In this document: positions 21,338 through 30,800 of the stretch, piece by piece
How positions within the stretch are numbered: the stretch's first letter is position 1
How the letters are laid out: every line of letters begins with the position of its first letter
Origin: Argonema antarcticum A004/B2
GTDB taxonomy: Bacteria; Cyanobacteriota; Cyanobacteriia; Cyanobacteriales; Aerosakkonemataceae
Direction of reading: 5' to 3'
DNA: 38,801 nucleotides
NCBI RefSeq assembly: GCF_023333585.1
Contig: NZ_JAIQZN010000061.1
Span: forward strand, 5,513 to 44,313
Program-made: the position numbers and the translations under genes
The notes under the pieces: model-generated
What the model was told of the DNA's origin: nothing
Database searches by the model: none
Seen by the model: the letters and a program-made list of their open reading frames with translations, nothing else

Positions 21338-22255
21338 ATGAATAACTTCTTACCAATAGCTTACTTTCAAAACAAATTTGTCCCTTTTGCAGAAGCCAAC
21401 ATTTCCATAGCCACTCATGCCTTACATTATGGAACGGGAGCTTTTGGCGGAATGCGCGGTATTCCCGATCCTCAAAATGCCAAGCAAATTCTATTGTTTA
21501 GATTAGACCGGCATTGCCAAAGGTTAAGCGATAGCGCTAAATATCTACAGTATGATTTACCGGCTGATAAAATTAAACAGATTATAGTAGATTTTATCAA
21601 AAAAAATCAGCCAAATACGTCTTTTTATATCCGACCTTTTGTTTATACCTCAGACTTGGGGATTGCTCCTAGACTGCATAAAATAGAAAAAGATTTTTTC
21701 GTTTATGGGTTAGAGTTAGGAGATTATTTATCCGCTGAGGGAGTTAGCTGTCGGATTAGTTCTTGGTATCGACAAGAAGACCGCAGTTTTCCATTAAGAG
21801 GGAAGATTAGCGCCGCATATATTACATCTTCTTTAGCCAAAACTGAAGCTGTAGAATCCGGCTTTGATGAAGCCATTTTAATGAACTCGCAAGGAAAAGT
21901 ATGCGAAGCCACAGGAATGAATATATTTGTGGTGAGAAATGGGGAAATAATTACGCCGGGATTTGACCAGGATATCCTAGAAGGAATCACAAGAGATAGC
22001 GTTATAACGCTGGCCAAAGACTTAGGCATTAAGACGATCGAAAGACCAGTGGATAAATCCGAACTACTGATTGCTGACGAAGTTTTTCTCAGCGGGACTG
22101 CTGCTAAGATAACTCCAGTAAAAAGGATAGAAAATTACCAATTGCCGGAAAACAGGCCAGTAACAGAAAAATTGAGACAAAAACTCATCGCAATTACAGA
22201 AAACCAAGATCCTAATTACCAAGACTGGGTATACCCAATTTCACTTGAGGAATAA
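21338..22255 (+). CDS. ilvE: branched-chain amino acid aminotransferase, class IV
   Basis: 305 residues from the ATG at 21338; the earlier TTG at 21308 lacks homologous-looking sequence. It contains HALHYGTGAFGGMRG near residue 28 and the PLP-binding lysine in RGKISAAYITSSLAK (about residue 153). The class IV motif EAILMNSQGKVCEATGMNIF near 180 and ITPGFDQDILEGITRDSVI follow. It catalyses the last step of Val, Leu and Ile synthesis using glutamate. It is not in an operon with other ilv genes here. Preceded by a short repeat of GTCAAAA units. Confidence 0.92.
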   Translation: MNNFLPIAYFQNKFVPFAEANISIATHALHYGTGAFGGMRGIPDPQNAKQILLFRLDRHCQRLSDSAKYLQYDLPADKIKQIIVDFIKKNQPNTSFYIRPFVYTSDLGIAPRLHKIEKDFFVYGLELGDYLSAEGVSCRISSWYRQEDRSFPLRGKISAAYITSSLAKTEAVESGFDEAILMNSQGKVCEATGMNIFVVRNGEIITPGFDQDILEGITRDSVITLAKDLGIKTIERPVDKSELLIADEVFLSGTAAKITPVKRIENYQLPENRPVTEKLRQKLIAITENQDPNYQDWVYPISLEE

Positions 22256-22331
22256 ACATAGTGGAACAGTCTGGCGTCATAATGTTATTTATATAACAAC
22301 CATTTTGCTGTCTCCCCAATCCTTGTCTTAA

Positions 22332-23450
22332 GTGTCTACTCAAACTGCTACTGCGACAATCTCCCTTGCCGTTGCCCCAGCACAAGCGATCCGGGGTAAC
22401 CAAGCGCTTAGCGGCGAAGCAATTGCTCGTTTGGGTCGCCGTCCCTTGGTTGTCGGGGGCGATCGGACCCTGGCCGCATATCAGCCCCAATTGCAACTTG
22501 TTCTAGAACAGCAACAGCTAATCCCTACTTTTGCCTCTTACAGTCCCGATTGTACGGAAGCTAGCCTCGCATTGCTGCGATCGCAAGTACACGCCCATCA
22601 AGCTGATTTAATCATCGGTATTGGCGGCGGCAAAGCCCTAGATACCGCCAAATTACTGGCTCACCAGTCCCGCTTGCCCGTCGTCACCGTACCCACCTCA
22701 GCGGCCACCTGTGCCGCTTGGACAGCCCTTTCCAATGTTTATTCAGCACAGGGAGCATTTCTCTACGATGTCCCGCTCGATCGCTGTCCCGATTTGCTAG
22801 TGCTGGATTACACTCTCATTCAAACAGCTCCCCAAAGAACCCTAGTCGCAGGCATTGGAGACGCTTTGGCGAAGTGGTACGAAGCATCTGTCAGCAGCAG
22901 CAATTCCCAGTCAGCTTTAATCATTGCCGCCGTGCAACAAGCTAGAGTTTTGCGGGATATTCTCTTCCAAAAATCAGCAACCGCCCTTAAAGAACCGGGG
23001 GGCGAAGAATGGCAATCAGTTGTGGATGCCACTGTAATGTTGGCAGGCGTAATCGGCGGACTGGGAGGATCTCAGTGTCGAACAGTCGCCGCCCACGCCG
23101 TTCATAATGGTTTGACCCACATACCGGCAAGTCACAGTTCCCTACACGGTGAAAAAGTAGCCTATGGCATTCTAGTCCAGCTACGTTTAGAGGAAATGCT
23201 ACAGCACAATCAGTTAGCAGCTACCGCACGGCAGCAACTGCTGAAATTTTATGCTGAAATTGGACTACCGCAAAACTTAGAGCAGCTGGGTTTGGAGAAC
23301 GTCACTCTTTCCGAGTTGCGCCAAGCGGCTGAAATTTCCTGCGCTGACAATTCCGATATCCATCGACTACCGTTTAAGGTTGGGCCTGACCAGCTGATGG
23401 CAGGAATGGTTTCCACCACCGCTGGATCGTTGGTAATGGGGACTGGTTAA
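22332..23450 (+). CDS. iron-containing alcohol dehydrogenase family protein, GldA-like
   Basis: 372 residues from a GTG start. The NAD-binding stretch IIGIGGGKALDTAKLLA lies near residue 95. Metal ligands typical of the family are visible: Asp in GIGDALAKW (about 177), and His residues in AHAVHNGLTH (about 257) and LHGEKVAYG (about 274). The pattern PVVTVPTSAATCAAWTALSN resembles glycerol dehydrogenases. The substrate cannot be decided from sequence. Confidence 0.85.
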   Translation: MSTQTATATISLAVAPAQAIRGNQALSGEAIARLGRRPLVVGGDRTLAAYQPQLQLVLEQQQLIPTFASYSPDCTEASLALLRSQVHAHQADLIIGIGGGKALDTAKLLAHQSRLPVVTVPTSAATCAAWTALSNVYSAQGAFLYDVPLDRCPDLLVLDYTLIQTAPQRTLVAGIGDALAKWYEASVSSSNSQSALIIAAVQQARVLRDILFQKSATALKEPGGEEWQSVVDATVMLAGVIGGLGGSQCRTVAAHAVHNGLTHIPASHSSLHGEKVAYGILVQLRLEEMLQHNQLAATARQQLLKFYAEIGLPQNLEQLGLENVTLSELRQAAEISCADNSDIHRLPFKVGPDQLMAGMVSTTAGSLVMGTG

Positions 23451-23575
23451 GGTCGAATTTTAGATTTTAGATTTTAGATTGCAATTCAAGCAGAAATCTG
23501 AAATTTGAAATTTAAAATTATCCTGTTCCGCAATCACTAATCACCAATTAACTATTAAGAATTGACAATTGCCAA

Positions 23576-24757
23576 ATGACACTAACTTGGATTAGTCCTG
23601 CCGATCGACTGCAAGCATTACCGCCTTATGTATTTGCCCGCTTGGACGAGCTGAAAGCCCGCGCCCGCGAACAGGGACTCGACCTGATCGACTTGGGAAT
23701 GGGGAATCCCGATGGACCGACACCTCAGCCGGTGGTAGAATCTGCGATCGCAGCTCTGCAAAATCCCGCCAATCATGGCTATCCGCCTTTTGAAGGCACC
23801 GCTAGTTTTCGCCGCACGATCACCAAATGGTATCATCGCCGCTACGGTGTCGATTTGGAACCGGATAGCGAAGTTCTGCCTCTTTTGGGTTCCAAAGAAG
23901 GTTTAACTCATTTGGCGATCGCTTATATTAATCCTGGGGATTTAGTTTTAGTCCCCAGTCCCGCTTACCCAGCCCATTTTCGCGGCCCCTTAATTGCGGG
24001 TGGTAAGATTCATAGCTTAATTTTGAAACCAGAAAATGACTGGTTGATTGACGTAAGCGCCATTCCCGATGATGTCGCCAAACAAGCAAAAATTCTCTAC
24101 TTCAATTATCCCAGCAACCCCACTGGTGCAACTGCTCCCCGCGAACTTTTTGAAGAAATTGTTGCCTTTGCCCGTAAGTACGAAATCTTGTTGGTTCACG
24201 ACTTGTGTTATGCAGAATTAGCTTTTGATGGCTATAAGCCTACCAGTTTGTTAGAAATTCCCGGCGCAAAGGAAATTGGTGTAGAGTTCCACACCATGTC
24301 CAAAACCTATAATATGGCTGGTTGGCGGGTGGGTTTTGTCGTTGGCAATCGCCACATTATTCAAGGATTGCGAACATTAAAAACCAATTTAGACTACGGT
24401 ATCTTTGCCGCATTACAATCAGCAGCAGAAACAGCACTCCAACTGCCGGATGTATACTTACAGGAGGTGCAGGAACGCTACAGCCGTCGCCGGGATTTTC
24501 TGATTGATGGATTGGCTGGGCTGGGTTGGAATATCCCTAAAACTAAGGCTACTATGTATCTGTGGGTGCCTTGTCCTCCGGGTGTTGGTTCGACAGATTT
24601 TGCTCTTTCCGTATTGCAGCAGACTGGGGTTGTAGTTACGCCTGGAAATGCTTTTGGGATTGCCGGTGAGGGGTATGTGCGGATAAGTTTGATTGCAGAA
24701 TGCGATCGCCTTGCAGAAGCCTTGCACCGATTCAAACAGGCAAATATTCACTATTAG
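23576..24757 (+). CDS. class I/II aminotransferase, AlaC-like
   Basis: A 393-residue PLP enzyme. The opening LQALPPYVFARLDELKARAR, then DLGMGNPDGPTP, match AlaC-type alanine aminotransferases; cyanobacterial copies are often annotated as aspartate or LL-diaminopimelate aminotransferases. The Schiff-base lysine is in MSKTYNMAGWRVG (about residue 243), and NYPSNPTG (about 181) and VRISLIAECDR are conserved. Fold type I, forming a homodimer. The region 23451-23575 upstream has repeats of TTTTAGA and AAATCTGAAATTT type. It ends 26 bp before the serpin start. Confidence 0.9.
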   Translation: MTLTWISPADRLQALPPYVFARLDELKARAREQGLDLIDLGMGNPDGPTPQPVVESAIAALQNPANHGYPPFEGTASFRRTITKWYHRRYGVDLEPDSEVLPLLGSKEGLTHLAIAYINPGDLVLVPSPAYPAHFRGPLIAGGKIHSLILKPENDWLIDVSAIPDDVAKQAKILYFNYPSNPTGATAPRELFEEIVAFARKYEILLVHDLCYAELAFDGYKPTSLLEIPGAKEIGVEFHTMSKTYNMAGWRVGFVVGNRHIIQGLRTLKTNLDYGIFAALQSAAETALQLPDVYLQEVQERYSRRRDFLIDGLAGLGWNIPKTKATMYLWVPCPPGVGSTDFALSVLQQTGVVVTPGNAFGIAGEGYVRISLIAECDRLAEALHRFKQANIHY

Positions 24758-24783
24758 TAAGAGGCGCTAGTCGCTCATTGGGA

Positions 24784-26151
24784 GTGAAAATCCGACACAC
24801 GCTAATTCTGGCAACATCTATCTGCCTGCTTATACTAGGCGAATCGGGTATCTTGCGTGCGGGGCAAAGGGGCAGAGGAGCAGAGGGGCAGAGGGGCAGA
24901 GGGGCAGAGGAGCAGAGGGGCAGAGGGGCAGAGGAGCAGAGGGGCAGAGGGGCAGAGGGGCAAAACAAACCCTTTACCTCTTCCCAGTCCCTAACTAAGA
25001 ATTTCCAATCCCCTAATGATGTTAATCCTAAGCTGATTGAAGCTAACACAAGGTTTAGCTTCAAGCTGTTTTCGGAAATCCTCAAGAAGGAGGGTAACGA
25101 AAATATTTTTATTTCTCCTGCTAGCATTGCGATCGCACTCTCCATAACCTACAATGGAGCTAGCGGCAAAACACAACAAGCGATCGCCCAAACCTTAGAA
25201 TTACAAGGAATAAGTCTCCAGGAAGTCAATCAAGCTAATGCAGCACTGAAAGCAAGTTTGATAAATCCAGATCCCAAAGTTCAGCTAACAATTGCCAACT
25301 CCCTTTGGGCTAAAGATGGTGAACCATTAAAGCCAGAATTTATTCGGAAAATTCATGAATTATACGGTTCAAAAGTCCAAAATCTAAACTTTAGCGATCC
25401 TACTGTTGTATCAATTATAAACGATTGGGTTAAGCAGAGTAGCAACGGAAAAATAGACAAAATTATCGATAGCATTGAACCAGATAGCGTTTTCGTTCTG
25501 CTCAACGCTATCCACTTTCTAGGAACCTGGACATATCCATTTCCCAAACAGGCAACCCAAGAACGGCAATTCACATTACTGAACGGCACTCAAAAACTTC
25601 ACCCGCTGATGTTCCAGCAAATTTCTGGCGCTAAATATTACGAAAATGATATGTTTCAGGCAATTAGCCTGCCCTATGGGGAAAAAAGATTTAGTATGTA
25701 CATTTTTTTACCAAAGAAAGGAGTTAGGATTAAAACATTTTATGAAAGCTTGAATGCTGAAAACTGGGAAAAATGGATGACCGAGTTCAACGACAAAGCG
25801 GAAAACTATGATGAACCGCAGATAGTTTTTATCGGTTTGCCCCGCTTTAAGTTAGAGTATGAAATCGATCTTGAAAATCCTTTGAAAGCATTGGGAATGG
25901 AGGTAGCTTTTAGTAAAGGGGCTGATTTTTCAGCGATGAGCCCTCTACCCCTCTGGATTAGCTTCATTAAACACAAAACTTTTGTGGAAGTTAACGAAGA
26001 AGGTACGGAAGCAGCAGCAGTCACAGCTGGAGGAGGTACTAGAGGAGGAGGGGCGATGATTGTCGATCGGCCCTTCTTCTGCGCTATTAGGGACGATCGC
26101 ACAGGCGCGATCCTGTTCATGGGATCTATAGTAGATCCAAACTACAAGTAA
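24784..26151 (+). CDS. secreted serpin with a low-complexity octamer-encoded linker
   Basis: 455 residues from a GTG at 24784, which places a hydrophobic signal peptide (KIRHTLILATSICLLILGES) at the N-terminus; the start is not certain. A linker of RGRGAEGQ/RGRGAEEQ units follows. The serpin domain covers about residues 80-455: NIFISPASIAIALSITYNGA, the FLLNAIHFLGTW-like VLLNAIHFLGTW, SLPYGEKRFSMYIFLP and the C-terminal DRPFFCAIRDDRTGAILFMG. The hinge EEGTEAAAVTA has the small residues of an inhibitory serpin. The loop that follows is glycine-rich (GGGTRGGGA) and slightly short, with one Arg near the expected scissile bond. It would inhibit a serine protease outside the cytoplasm; its target is unknown. 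Confidence 0.88.
   Translation: MKIRHTLILATSICLLILGESGILRAGQRGRGAEGQRGRGAEEQRGRGAEEQRGRGAEGQNKPFTSSQSLTKNFQSPNDVNPKLIEANTRFSFKLFSEILKKEGNENIFISPASIAIALSITYNGASGKTQQAIAQTLELQGISLQEVNQANAALKASLINPDPKVQLTIANSLWAKDGEPLKPEFIRKIHELYGSKVQNLNFSDPTVVSIINDWVKQSSNGKIDKIIDSIEPDSVFVLLNAIHFLGTWTYPFPKQATQERQFTLLNGTQKLHPLMFQQISGAKYYENDMFQAISLPYGEKRFSMYIFLPKKGVRIKTFYESLNAENWEKWMTEFNDKAENYDEPQIVFIGLPRFKLEYEIDLENPLKALGMEVAFSKGADFSAMSPLPLWISFIKHKTFVEVNEEGTEAAAVTAGGGTRGGGAMIVDRPFFCAIRDDRTGAILFMGSIVDPNYK
24862..24963. repeat. 8-bp tandem array GGGGCAGA/GGAGCAGA in the serpin gene
   Basis: About twelve octamers run inside the reading frame between the signal peptide and the serpin domain. Because 8 bp is not a codon multiple, three units make one 8-residue period (RGRGAEGQ). 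Changes of one or two units would shift the frame; only multiples of three keep it open. Confidence 0.9.
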
Positions 26152-26313
26152 TTTCAGATATTAAGATATAAGATTTCCAATTGAACAAAAAATTAGCAAT
26201 CTGAAATTTTTTATTGAAAATATGCAACTCCAGCTTAGTTGCTGGTAAAAAAGTGCCAGATAGTTCAAAATAAAAACAGGGTGCGTTATTTGCTATTTTG
26301 GATTGTGTGCCTC

Positions 26314-26616
26314 ATGCCAGAACCTCGTTGCGTATTGATTTGTCAAAACCGTTCTTGCCTGAACAACGGCTCAGCCGATGTGCTATCAGCTTTTCAAGCG
26401 GCTAAAGTTTCTGGAGTAACAGTGGAAAGCAGCCCTTGCATGGGTCAGTGCAGTTCTGGGCCCACTGTGCGGATTGTGCCAGACGAGACTTGGTATTGTC
26501 GGATAACACCCAGGGATGTGGCTGCGATCGTTGAAAACCACTTGCTGGGAGGGAAACCTGTGGAAGCTAAGCTCAACCCCCGAATTCACTTACGTATGGA
26601 AATGTTTTCTTCTTAA
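26314..26616 (+). CDS. thioredoxin-like [2Fe-2S] ferredoxin domain protein
   Basis: 100 residues from the ATG at 26314 (the frame is open for 25 codons before it, but those residues are apolar and not family-like). Cysteines at 10 and 15 (CQNRSC) and at 42 and 46 (SSPCMGQCSSG) form the pattern of thioredoxin-like [2Fe-2S] ferredoxins. PTVRIVPDETWYCRITPRDV resembles the NuoE/HoxE-type C-terminal domain. Such small proteins are common in cyanobacteria; electron partner unknown. Confidence 0.85.
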   Translation: MPEPRCVLICQNRSCLNNGSADVLSAFQAAKVSGVTVESSPCMGQCSSGPTVRIVPDETWYCRITPRDVAAIVENHLLGGKPVEAKLNPRIHLRMEMFSS

Positions 26617-26809
26617 CAATAAGAATGATTTACTCTACATCCGCTCGCCAACTCTCTGCCTCGATTCAGCTTTTGACTTAATCGGCATTTTTTTAACGGC
26701 AGGATTAATAATTCTGTATTTCTACACACAAATACGCTATCCGCTAGACACTGGACATATCTGGACAACCAGTACATAAAGTGTAGAGATGGCCAGTCTC
26801 AGTTCTTAA

Positions 26810-27557
26810 TTGGACTACGTTATTCAGGTCATGGCAGCATCAACACAAATAACTAAACCGATTCAGTTAAAAATAGATCCTGGTTCCCAAACTACGGGGA
26901 TCGCATTAGTATCTGAGAATGCAGTTATTTGGGGTGCAGAACTAACCCATCGCGGTCAAGCAATTAAAGCTAATCTTGAGTCTCGGCGTTCACTGCGTCG
27001 AGGTAGACGAAATCGTAAGACCCGTTATCGCCAACCACGGTTTTTGAATAGAACTCGTCCTAACGGCTGGTTAGCTCCCAGTCTTGAACACCGAGTACAA
27101 ACTACTCGGCTCTTCCGTACTTACTATGCTATTTGAGTAGAGTGGGAGAGTGGGAGAGTGGGAGAGGGGGAGAGGGGGAGAGTGGGAGAGTGGGAGAGGA
27201 GAAAATCAATAAAAATGTTCTTAAGTGAACAAAAGCATAGCAACTCCGAAAGAGCCACATATTTTGGCTAAACCCAGAGTTGGGACGGATAGAGTTAGCA
27301 ATCTTACCCTAGCTTGTCATCCTTGTAATCAGAAAAAAGGTAATCAGCCGATTGAGAAATTCCTGAAGCATAAACCAAGTATTTTAAGGCAGGTTTTAGC
27401 TCAAGCAAAAGCACCATTAAAAGATGCTGCCGCTGTAAATTCTACTCGGTGGAAATTATATCAAAGTTTGCAAGAGACTGGATTGCCAGTTTCAGTAGGT
27501 ACTGGTGGTAGAACTAAATTTAATCGCGTTAAATATGGATACAATTATGCCGCATAG
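26810..27557 (+). pseudogene. iscB: IscB (RRXRR/HNH) nuclease remnant split by an octamer array
   Basis: The first part (to 27136) reads IQLKIDPGSQTTGIALVSEN, the RuvC-I motif with its Asp. An arginine-rich bridge helix follows (RRSLRRGRRNRKTRYRQPRF), then LNRTRPNGWLAPSLEHRVQT, all typical of IscB. The frame ends at the repeats 27137-27199. A second part in another frame reads PHILAKPRVGTDRVSNLTLA, CHPCNQKKGNQPIEKFL, APLKDAAAVNSTRWKLYQSL, TGGRTKFNRVKYG, the second half of the HNH domain and what follows. Missing are the N-terminal PLMP domain, RuvC-II, the first half of HNH with CxxC, and RuvC-III. IscB is the RNA-guided nuclease ancestor of Cas9. This copy cannot be active. Confidence 0.85.
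27137..27199. repeat. 8-bp tandem array GAGTGGGA/GAGGGGGA within the IscB remnant
   Basis: About seven octamers GTGGGAGA or GGGGGAGA stand where RuvC-II and the first half of HNH should be. This is the reverse complement of the octamer at 3938-4048. The array seems to have replaced the lost DNA, or to have grown at the deletion junction. Confidence 0.88.
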
Positions 27558-27882
27558 TCCACATCTGTCCACTTATTCGGCGATTAGAGGTGATCCGATC
27601 GCAGATATAGCCACCGTCACATCGGTCAGGACAGTATTAAACGCTCAAAGCAAGGCGGAGACTGTGTTTGTACTAAAGCCGAAGCACTAAAGCCTTTATC
27701 ACTTTGCTATATATGGTTAACAATGGAGGAGTAAGGCTTTTTAGTTTTTCTTAAAAGCCTTGAACTCAAGTACGGCCTGCGGTAAACGCTCAGTTAACCA
27801 AATCATGTCGTCAGGTACATCCACAATCAAACGCTTAATGAACAAAGTGCATCTTGCACTCTCTTCCTCTGGCGGTAATCGG

Positions 27883-30800
27883 ATGAAATCGCAGCATTCC
27901 CAGGTGCAGCGTTACGGCGTTGCTGTATTGACAGTAGCGATCGCGCTAGTGCTTACAATGCTACTAACACCACTACAGCGTACCCCCACACCCCTGTTTT
28001 TTGCGGCGGTGATGTTTAGCTCTTGGTATGGCGGCTTTAAGCCCGGTTTAGTAGCCACCGTCTTGTCCGCCTTGTCTCTAGGCTACTGTTTTGTAGGACA
28101 GGGCCATTCGCTGCCATTGGCCTTTTTGGACAACATTCCCCTGCTGAGCGTGTTTGTAATAGTAGCGCTGCTGATTATTTCCCTCAATGCTGCCCGCCAG
28201 AACGCTGAAAATAAGCTGCTTCGCAGTCAGGAGAGCTTCCGTTTGGTGGTACAAGGCGTGAAAGACTACGCAATTTTCACCCTCGACCCTAATGGGTATG
28301 TAGTTAGTTGGAACGAAGGCGCAGAACGCATTAAGGGTTATCAAGCTAGCGAAATTCTCGGTCAGCATTTCTCCCGCTTTTATACAGCCGAAGACATGGA
28401 ACAGGGTAAGCCGGAACGGGTATTGCAGGTGGCAGCAACCGAAGGTAGGTTTGAAGAAGAAGGCTGGCGCGTGCGTAAGGACGGATCGCTATTGTGGGCG
28501 AATGTCGTCCTGACTGGGTTACGAGACGAAACAGGAAATCTCAAAGGCTTCTCGAAACTAACTCGCGAGATTACCGATCGCAAACGAACAGAGTCAGAAC
28601 TGCAAAGCTCGCTCAAACAGCTATCAGATATCAATTTTGCCTTAGATCGCTCTTCGATCGTCGCCAGAACCGATCGCAAAGGCATCATTAACTATGTAAA
28701 CGATAAATTTTGCGAAATATCTAAATATTCTAGAGAAGAACTGATTGGACAAGACCATCGGATTCTCAATTCCGGCGAGCATCCCAAAGAATTCTTTCTT
28801 AACCTTTGGGCAACAATTGCGAGCGGCGAAGTTTGGAAAGGAGAAATCAAAAATAGAGCCAAGGATGGAAGTTATTACTGGGTTGATACAGTAATTGTTC
28901 CTTTTTTGGATGAGCGTGGAAAACCCTTTCAATATTTAGCAATCAGAACCGACATTACCGAGCGCAAGCAGACAGAGGAACACTTAAGAGTGCGGAACCG
29001 CCAGCAGGAAGCGATCGCTCACCTGGGTCAAATAGCACTGGCTTCGTCCAACATCGACACGCTTATGGACGAAGCCGTTACCCTAATTGCCCAAATCCTA
29101 GAAGTCGAATATTGCAAAGTTTTAGAACTGCTTCCCGATGGTAAAGCTGTATTCCTGCGGGCGGGAGTGGGTTGGCAACCCGGACTTGTAGGTCAAGCCA
29201 CAGTAGGCACAGGAATTGATTCCCAAGCGGGCTACACCCTACTTTCTAATGAGCCAGTGATTGTGGAAGACCTTCGCACCGAAACAAGGTTTAGTGGCCC
29301 CCCGCTGCTGCACAACCACGGCGTAGTTAGCGGTTTGAGCCTCATCATCGCCGGACAGAATCGACCTTGGGGCGTTCTGGGCGCACACACGACCCGAAGC
29401 CGGAAATTCACCAAAGATGATATTAACTTCTTCCAAGCTGCTGCCAACATCCTTGCCGAAGCAATTGGACGCCAACAAGCAGAGGAAGCTCTCAGGGAAA
29501 CCGAAGCTCGCTACAGACGCTGGATTGACTCGAATACGATCGGGGTTGCAGTCACCAATTTTAGCGGTAACATCAGCGAGGTGAATGACGCCTTTGTGGA
29601 AATGGTGGGTTATACAAGGGAAGAACTGCTAGAAGGAAAAGTAAATTGGCAAAACATCACACCGCCAGAATATCTGTCCTTGGACGAACAAGCGATTGAG
29701 CAATTGAGAATATCAGGGGTTTGTACTCCCTTCGAGAAGGAATTTATTCGCTCTGACGGTAGCCGTATTTCCGTTTTGATCGGTATCACCCGTTTGGCGG
29801 CGGATAAGGATGATTGTCTTGGCTTTGCGATCGATATTAGCGATCGCAAACGGGCAGAAGAAGAACGGACAAAGCTACTAGCCCGCGAGCGAGCCGCACG
29901 CACCTTAGCCGAAGCCGCAGCCTTGAGGGTTGAACGCCTGCAAGCCGTTACTGATGCTGCGATCGCACCATTATCCCTAGATGACCTGCTGCACGGGTTG
30001 TTGGGTCGCATCCGTGAAATTCTACAGGCGGATACGGCAGCAGTCCTGCTGATGGATACTCAGAACAACAGTCTTGTCGTCAAGGCAGCCAAAGGACTAG
30101 AAGGGGAAGCGCAAATGCAAGTCCGCATTCCCATCGGTCAAGGATTCGCCGGACGCATTGCCGCAGAGCGTCAGCCGATGTTCATCGAACACGATGCTTA
30201 TACCCAAGTGTACAGCCCCGTTTTGCGCGAGAAAAAGATTCAGTCGCTCGTGGGAGCCCCACTACTAATTGAAGACAGAGTGCTGGGCGTTGTCCACGTT
30301 GGTACGCTCCAAAGCCGCCAATTCAGTCGCGACGATTTATATCTGCTACAGCTGGTTGCCGATCGCTTTGCTGTAGCAATCGATCGCGCTAACCTGTACG
30401 AAGCAGAGCAGAAGGCACGCCAACAAGCTGAAGCAGCGAACCGACTCAAGGACGAATTTCTCGCAATTGTTTCCCATGAGCTTCGCACGCCGCTTAACTC
30501 GATCTTGGGCTGGGCGCAAATGCTTCGCACCCGGAATTTGAACGAAGCGCTCACGAAAAAGGCACTGGAGACGATCGAGCGCAATGCCAAGCAACAGGTG
30601 ATGCTCATCAACGATATTTTGGATGTTTCGCGCATCATTCGGGGCAAGATTCGTCTGAGTATCCAACCAGTCAACCTGGTACGAATTATTGAGCAGGCGA
30701 TCGAAACTATCAAGCCAGCAGCAGAAGCCAAAGCTATTCAAGTGGAATCCGCACTTGATGTAGTCGTTGGCGAAGTTAAAGGCGATCCCGATCGCTTGCA

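Noticed and set aside
24732-25145. 137-residue minus-strand ORF with LPLCSSAP repeats
   Set aside because: It is the antisense translation of the octamer array and the serpin gene.
26617-26809. omega-RNA for the IscB remnant
   Set aside because: No convincing conserved fold or guide-like end could be seen by eye. A covariance-model search would be needed.
27505-27690. 61-residue plus-strand ORF after the IscB remnant
   Set aside because: It is mostly out of frame with IscB-like text and resembles no family. A different frame in the same DNA is the better candidate for an IscB tail, with low certainty.
27740-27850. Minus-strand peptide RLIVDVPDDMIWLTERLPQA overlapping the upstream part of the hybrid kinase frame
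   Set aside because: It looks protein-like but has no clear start and is under 45 codons. It may be a leftover of a small gene, and it is one reason for preferring the kinase start at 27883.
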